Below, piece after piece: positions 58,137 through 64,000 of a stretch of DNA of 64,000 nt (its first letter is position 1; each line of letters begins with the position of its first letter). The notes beneath the pieces are model-generated. The model had not been told where the DNA came from, made no database searches, and worked only from the letters and a program-made list of their open reading frames with translations. The stretch is from Liquidambar formosana. Its lineage: Eukaryota; Streptophyta; Magnoliopsida; Saxifragales; Altingiaceae. The stretch is from the NCBI GenBank assembly GCA_039720395.1, contig CM077833.1, forward strand, positions 7,331,036-7,395,035, written 5' to 3'. Position numbers and translations under genes: made by a program.

Positions 58137-59204
58137 GTGACTATTTCATACATTATTTTTAATGGCATAGAATAAAAAAATGTGATTGTTTTTCATATAA
58201 ATTTTTGAACTTGTAAATTATATTTTATATAAATTATGTCTTTCTTCCTTTGATCTAAACATGACCTAAAGTTTTTTGGGACCTAAAACCATCACCATTG
58301 TAGTCACCACACACAACATAGTCACCCTTTGCAAACTCTTTCGCCGCCAGACAAATCTAGGCGATGAGGTTTGAAAGTATTGGAAGTATAGCACCAAGTT
58401 TTAAGGAGGAGGAGGAGAAAGAAGAAGAACTCGTTGCTATCTCTGGCCAATAGGATCGCATAAGGTTGAAATGGTCGCTAGAATGGTGGTTGGAGTAGAA
58501 GAAGAGACAAGAGAGTTGTTGCTGTCTTTGTTAGGATCATTGGAAAGTGAACAGCTGCCAGAAAGGTGGTCGGAGCTTGATCACGGTGGAAGTTGTTGCC
58601 GACAAGAACCATAGGGGAGAGAGAGAGAGTACAATAAAATCTTATTTATTAAAATACTATCTCACATCTTATGTAATTCTATTACTACAAACCTTATTAA
58701 ATAAATTTAAAATTTCCAATTATCAATAGTCTTACTTGTTCCTATTCCTATAATCTTAATAATATCATATTACTGCCATCATATTAGTTCCATTACTACA
58801 TCTATATATTCAAATGTTTTGGGTTAATAATAATAATAAGATTGAGGATTAATGTCATACTAATTATCTTACTGAAAATATAATCACGTTTTAATCATAT
58901 ATCCTAAGTAAAATGATTAGGCCAAAAAGCATGCCGTGTGCCCTTCATTGACGCCTTATGTAGTTAAACTTACAGTGGAGCTTATAGTGAGGAAAAAAAA
59001 CATAGTGAAGGAAGAAGAAAACTAACCATAGATAATAGTGGCTTTGCACATTGGAACCCATAAAATTGGACCCACCCATTGGCGGTGAGTGCAAGATCAA
59101 ACAATGATTACCCAAGGAATGGGAGCATGAACCTCTCACAGTCTCTTCATAAAAATGGAGGGAGAGATGCTCTGTCTCCTCTCCTTTCATTTGCAATCAA
59201 TTGT
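58137..59204. other. AT-rich flank right of E1
   Basis: Outside E1; the first five bases (gtgac) should be its target duplication. Purine-rich stretch 58400-58625 and a short GA repeat. No gene recognised; the open frame at 58945-59196 has no domain. Confidence 0.5.
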
Positions 59205-59955
59205 ACATTCGTACGGAAACAGTGTGAATTCAATATTTAAAAGTCTATAATCCTGTACGAGCACATGGTTGCGTAGTTTTGCAAACGCAGGAGACATAGT
59301 TTAGGTTGCTTGAATATATGGGTTGATCCATTGCTCATGGAGAACTCACATGCAAGGTAAATTAAATTCTACACGTTTTAAATCTGACCCAAATTTTCTC
59401 AGAGAATTAACATTTTGTTTTTTTAGGTACATTGGGACAGGTTTGAACGCCTAACCTATATATAAGCAAGTGATTGAAGAGTGTATACAGATCTTGAAAG
59501 AGAAAAAAATTATGAAACTCTATAATTAAATTAGTTAAATTCCTCGCATAATTAAAAGCCCAAAAATAATATGAAACTCCCTCTCTCTGGAGAGAGAAAG
59601 AGGTCAGAAGAGAAAGAAAAAAAAAAGCATTAAAAAAGGAAGAAACCAAAGAGTAATCTTAGATAGTTATTGCTCTGGTTTCATGTTCTATCCATGGTGG
59701 TAGATTACATCTGGAAATGACAACATGGAAAAACAATTAATCTGTTATTTTATTTTATTTTTTTACTTTTTATTGCTCTATTTTTTTTGTTTTCTTTTTT
59801 TGTTATGTCTATTTTTTTCTTCTCCCCTTCAATTGTTTTTTGTTGGGGCGGGTGCTGGAGCGTAGCCAAGACGTTGAAGAATTTGTGGTGAATTTTGTGG
59901 GTGCAATATGCCACCTTAACCACTTCTTCAATTATTTATGCAACTCTACTATTAC
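59205..59955. repeat. Direct repeat, left copy (0.75 kb)
   Basis: Closely matches 62915-63662: shared start 'cattcgtac' and 'cagtgtgaattcaat', the phrase 'aacctatatataagc', the phrase 'ggggcgggtgctggagc', and shared end 'gcaactctactat'. Non-coding. It could be an old LTR pair or a segmental duplication; the ends lack clear TG...CA. Confidence 0.75.
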
Positions 59956-61975
59956 CTTCTATCTCTCTCTACCGTATCTCTGCGTTTTCATTATGTCTAT
60001 TCATCTCATCTCCAAAAAATTAAACATTTAAAACTATAAATAGTTATAATTAGAAAGATAGATAGACAAAGGAAGAAGGATTAAAACAACAAAAGAGAAA
60101 AGAAAGAAAGAAAAACTGTTTTGATTATAATTCTTCCATATCGGTAATTAATCTATCATTTCTCTTATTTTCTTCTCCCCCTCTTTTTGCTTCTCCCGTT
60201 CTCTCTCTCTCTCTTTCTCTAAACTTTTCTCTCCTCTTTTTATGATCTAATCTCAAACAAATTTTTGTTATTTTTTCCCCCTACTTTTTCACTCTTTGCG
60301 AAATGCACTTGAAACTCTCATAAAAGGCCAAAATTCATCATTGTTATGCTTCTTTACAATTTGCACCATTGGATTTCGAGACACCTTTGACGGCTATACT
60401 TGCTTTGATTTGTATCAACATATCAAAACTGTAACCGTGGGATGAGTTAGACTCTACAGTGTCTTATTCTTTTTCCACCAAATACCATAAAGTGTCAACT
60501 CTTTCCTATTTTTTACAAACTTCCACCATTAAATTCATTGTTTTTCAAAATAATTTTTCATTTTTGGGAGTATGATAAAATTTTGTGTGATACATTACAC
60601 CAACATTGCACTAAAGATTATTTTGATTTAGCTATTTAATTTATTTTTGTTTATATCTTTTAAATTTAATTGACATACTATATTAACAAATACATTTTAC
60701 TATTTAAAGATTAAGTATTTTGTTAAAATTCTAATTTTCTAACATACATATATATAAAATTAAGGTCAAAAGGGAGGAGAAACAAGGAGGAGGGTTTCAA
60801 GTCTTCAACCCACACTTCGGTGAGCTTGCCACTTACAGTAACCCATTCCACCATAACCACCCTCGCTTAAGACGGGTTGCCTGCTATGGTAACCAAATAA
60901 TTTTGCCCCAAAACAGTGCGTTTTATTCAAGATGACATGAAACTCAGGGTTTTGTTGTTAGTGTTCCCAAAGCAATGCGTTTTACTACCTAGCATTAAAG
61001 GTAATTAAATTTGGATGCAAAAACACTATGTTTTATGAAAAAGGATAGTTCTGTCATTTTACATCTCCAGTGACCTCGTTGAATTTTCTATTATGAGAAG
61101 CGGGTGTCAGTGTAATTTCAGAAAATATGGGGTGAATGTAAATTGTTAATAAATACATGGAGTCTAGATGTAATTTACACTTATTTTATTTGTTTATTTT
61201 TTTTTTTTTTTGATTGGCTAGCATCATCTAACCAAAGTGGTCCAAAAGGACAGCCTCCTATCACTCTCTGCATTATTTAGGATGAAATGTAGGTACTACA
61301 TTATGGGAATCGAAATCTTTCAGTCCCACAAAGACAAACTTACCGATTATCATTTATTACAAATTTTGGATTATTTATTGTTTCAGTATGCTCCGTTGTA
61401 TAGAATCTTGAGTGGAGAGATTTAGTCGGGGCTTCTATGCACATAATTGTCCATGTGTTGTACGGAGTAGTTATTTTGCTTTCTTGGCCCTTAGGGTGTC
61501 GGTGGTTCGATTTTAGAGTAAATTTCAAGTCAAACCATAATATTTTGGTTTTATTCTTACCAAACCAAAAATTTTGGTTTAAAATTTTTTCATTTGTTTT
61601 ACTCCTATGAATATGGGGTGAAAGTAATTTTCATCTAATTTTTATTTATATGAATTGGCTTTTTTGTTTAGTTGCGTGAAATTATAAACGACCCATGAGT
61701 TGGGCAGATTTCTCATTTAAATGATGCGTTCTATACAGGAGAGTGTTGATGTCTTTCCACATTGCGTCATTAACCCTGTTAAATTTTCCAATTTGACAAG
61801 GGGTATCAGATTAAATTTAGAAAGTACGGGGATGCAGTGTAATACTCAATAAACACAAGGGTCTAAGTGTAATTTTCTCTTTCAATAATAATACTCCAGT
61901 GGTCCAGTAGCAATAATGAGAGTTATAATTGAGAAAGGGACATGAAAAAGCTAGAAGATAGAGGGCAGCTGGCTG
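59956..61975. other. AT-rich intergenic sequence with weak repeats
   Basis: No gene recognised. Two diverged copies of a block ending 'gtgtaattt' lie near 61050-61190 and 61745-61880. T-rich runs throughout. Confidence 0.45.
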
Positions 61976-61978
61976 GAT

Positions 61979-62491
61979 CAGGGCCGGCCCTGAGGTCAGG
62001 CCACTCAGGCAGCCGCCTAAGGCTCCAAAATTTTAATAAAAATAAGGGCTTCAACTTAGTTCTTACCTTTGTAATAAGTCCAAAAAAAAAAAAAAACTAA
62101 TAATTAGTTTAGAAAAGGCCTTAATCTAAGTTTAAGGGCCCCAAATAATTCCTAACTTTCTAACCCAATTCCAAATACAATAACCCAAATGGCCAAATAA
62201 TCTACTCAACTTAAGCCCAAAAAAAAAAAAAAAAAAAAAACATTTAACCCTAAATTAGATCAGATTGAACGCCTTTGTCAGTTTACCTCAAGCCTCTAAA
62301 CTCCAACCTCCTCCTCTCTTCCTCTCTTAGTGCTCTCAACCTCTCACAACCTCTATCCTAATCAGATCAGATTATAATTCTATTTGGAATATTAAAAGTA
62401 CTTGATTACCTCTCAAACAAAGGTACACCAAACGTTCAAACCATTCTCTCTTCAATTAATTAATTAATTTACTTTTTCTTTCCTATCTATC

Positions 62492-62523
<32 letters not shown>

Positions 62524-62880
62524 TAAGGGCACTCTGTTATTATTGGGGGAGATTTATCTTTAGAATTAAAAGTCTTGAAAGAAGTTTTACCAACAGATCT
62601 AAAAAGGACAATTGAAGTATTGAATTATTTGAAAGAAATGGACAGTATTTTGCCAAATGCTTGGATTGCTTATAGAATATTGTCGATCATACTAGTTACA
62701 ATTGCATTTGCAAAAATAAAATTTTCAAAGTTGAAGTTGATCAAATCTTACCTTCGTTCCACTATTTCATAAGAAAGATTGACCGGATTAGCTATATTAT
62801 TCATTGAATATGATATGGTAAAAAAACGTGATTATACTAACTTAATAAGTGATTTTGCAGCTAAAAATGCGAGAAGAGTA
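61979..62880 (+). mobile_element. Internally deleted hAT transposon remnant
   Basis: Left end at about 61979 with cagggccggccctgag, a palindromic terminus typical of plant hAT elements of the ZMYM1-like group, followed by 'caggcagccgcctaaggc'. The right part (62575-62880) encodes the hAT C-terminal dimerisation region: NAWIAYRILSIILVTIAFA, KIKFSKLKLIKSYLRST, then after a stop codon (62770) RLTGLAILFIEYDMV. The rest of the transposase and the right terminus are missing. Poly-A runs (62082-62096, 62219-62240) lie between. Confidence 0.75.
62456..62522. repeat. Compound microsatellite
   Basis: ATTA, CTAT, TA and CA units in succession. Confidence 0.9.
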
Positions 62881-62914
62881 ATATTTAAGTGATACTTTGC
62901 TATAGTTGGTTCAT

Positions 62915-63662
62915 TCGTACAGATACAGTGTGAATTCAATATTTAAAAGTCTATAATCTTGTACATCACATGGTTGTGCAATTTTGCAAACCCAGGAGAC
63001 ATAGTTTAGGTTGCTTGAATATGTGGGTTGATCGATTACTCATGGAGAACTCACATGCAAGGTAAACTAAATTCTACCTGTTTTAAATCTAACCTGAATT
63101 TTCTCAGAGAATTCACATTTTGTTTTTTTAGGTACATTGGGACAAGTTTGAATGCCTAACCTATATATAAGCAAGTGATTGAGGAGTGTATACAGATCTT
63201 GAGAGAGAAAAAAATTATGAAACTCCATAATTAAATTAGTTAAATTCCTCACATAATTAAAAGCCCAAAAATAATATGAAACTCCCTCTCTCTAGAGAGA
63301 GAAAGAGGTCGCAAGAAAAAGAAAAAAAAATCAAAAACAAAAACAAAGCATGAAAAAGAAGAAGCAAAAGAGTAGTCTTTGATGGTTATTGCTCTGGTTT
63401 CATGTTCTATCCGTGCTAGTAGATTTCATATGGAAATGACAACATGGAAAAACAATTAATCTGTTTTTTTATTTTTATTTTTATTGCTCTTTTATTTTCT
63501 TTTTTTGTTATGTCTATTTTTTTCTTCTCCCCTGCAATTGTTTTTTGTTGGGGCGGGTGCTGGAGCATAGCCAAGACGTCGAAGAATTTGTGGTGAATTT
63601 TGTGGGTGTGATATGCCACCTTAACCACTTCATTTATTTATGCAACTCTACTATGACCTTCT
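62915..63662. repeat. Direct repeat, right copy
   Basis: Partner of 59205-59955, about 3.7 kb away, same orientation. It lies just right of the hAT remnant. Confidence 0.75.
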
Positions 63663-64000
63663 TGTTGTAAAAACAGTGGAGATGCTACTGTATAAAATGA
63701 AATAGGTAGTACAAGAATTGAAAAAATACAAACAGTGTCGGTTGAGGCGTGTACAAGGCACTGTCCTTAAGAGTAGTTCCGCCCTTCTGAGTATTAAACT
63801 CGGTGCAGTAGGTCACAGCGCTCTACCCTCCAGGATTCAACAACCGGGCTCCCACAAGCGTGCACTCGCAAGTGTAGGAGTGAAACGAAGAACTCAGAAT
63901 GCTCCTGACTGTCAAAAATAAAATTGCAGAAAGAAAATAGAGAGAAGAAGAGAAGAGACGATTTGTCTTTTTGTTGTGTGTTTCTGCTGAATGAGAGGGC
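63663..64000. other. Unrecognised sequence at window end
   Basis: 63735-63910 has a higher GC content than its surroundings and one continuous plus-strand frame (63718-63921) without a domain I recognise. It could be a fragment of a transposon or of an exon continuing outside the window. Confidence 0.3.

Overview
The window is nuclear DNA of a large, repeat-rich plant genome. I infer a flowering plant from the spliceosomal GT-AG introns, the plant mobile domain (PMD) and DUF7745 genes, the Tat/Ogre-type Ty3 retrotransposons with a second RNase H domain, and the Copia and hAT remnants. I cannot name the species. I see no intact host gene, rRNA, tRNA or CRISPR array. About 90% of the window is a nest of transposons.

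Outer element E1 (minus strand) runs from its 3' LTR (2638-5560, left part outside the window) to its 5' LTR (52545-58136, 5.6 kb). It has a tRNA-Arg-type primer site (52544-52526) and a polypurine tract (5579-5561). Its pol is decayed (18032-21420). Between pol and the 3' LTR it carries two genes on the opposite strand: a PMD gene (12607-15186) and a DUF7745 gene (15870-17266), both broken. Fragments of a second LTR family lie at 1-1187 (+), 1188-2637 (-) and 6868-9296 (+).

Inner element E2 (minus strand, 23895-52000, 28.1 kb) interrupts the gag/leader region of E1 and is flanked by a perfect CAAGC duplication. From its 5' side it has a truncated 5' LTR (LTR3), partial gag, protease, RT-RNase H, a second RNase H, integrase (split by a 1.66 kb solo LTR at 42720-44377 with GCGGT duplication), an antisense DUF7745 gene (40402-41688), an antisense seven-exon PMD gene (copy B), an internal LTR (LTR2), a second PMD gene (copy A) and the 3' LTR (LTR1). 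LTR1 and LTR3 resemble each other more than either resembles LTR2. This suggests the compound structure existed before E2 inserted and that it moved as one unit.

The most interesting pattern is regulatory. In each element, a large GC-rich palindrome specific to that family sits upstream of the TATA box of the LTR and again upstream of both antisense genes. E2 uses a GACGGTTAGCCGTC-type palindrome of about 82 bp. E1 uses CACGCCTAC-3nt-GTAGGCGTG. This looks like a self-contained regulon in which antisense PMD and DUF7745 proteins could act on their own family's promoters, as VANC proteins do for VANDAL transposons. That function is inference; the shared motifs and gene pairs are visible in the sequence.

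The right flank (58137-64000) is AT-rich intergenic DNA with a 0.75 kb direct repeat pair, a deleted hAT element and microsatellites.
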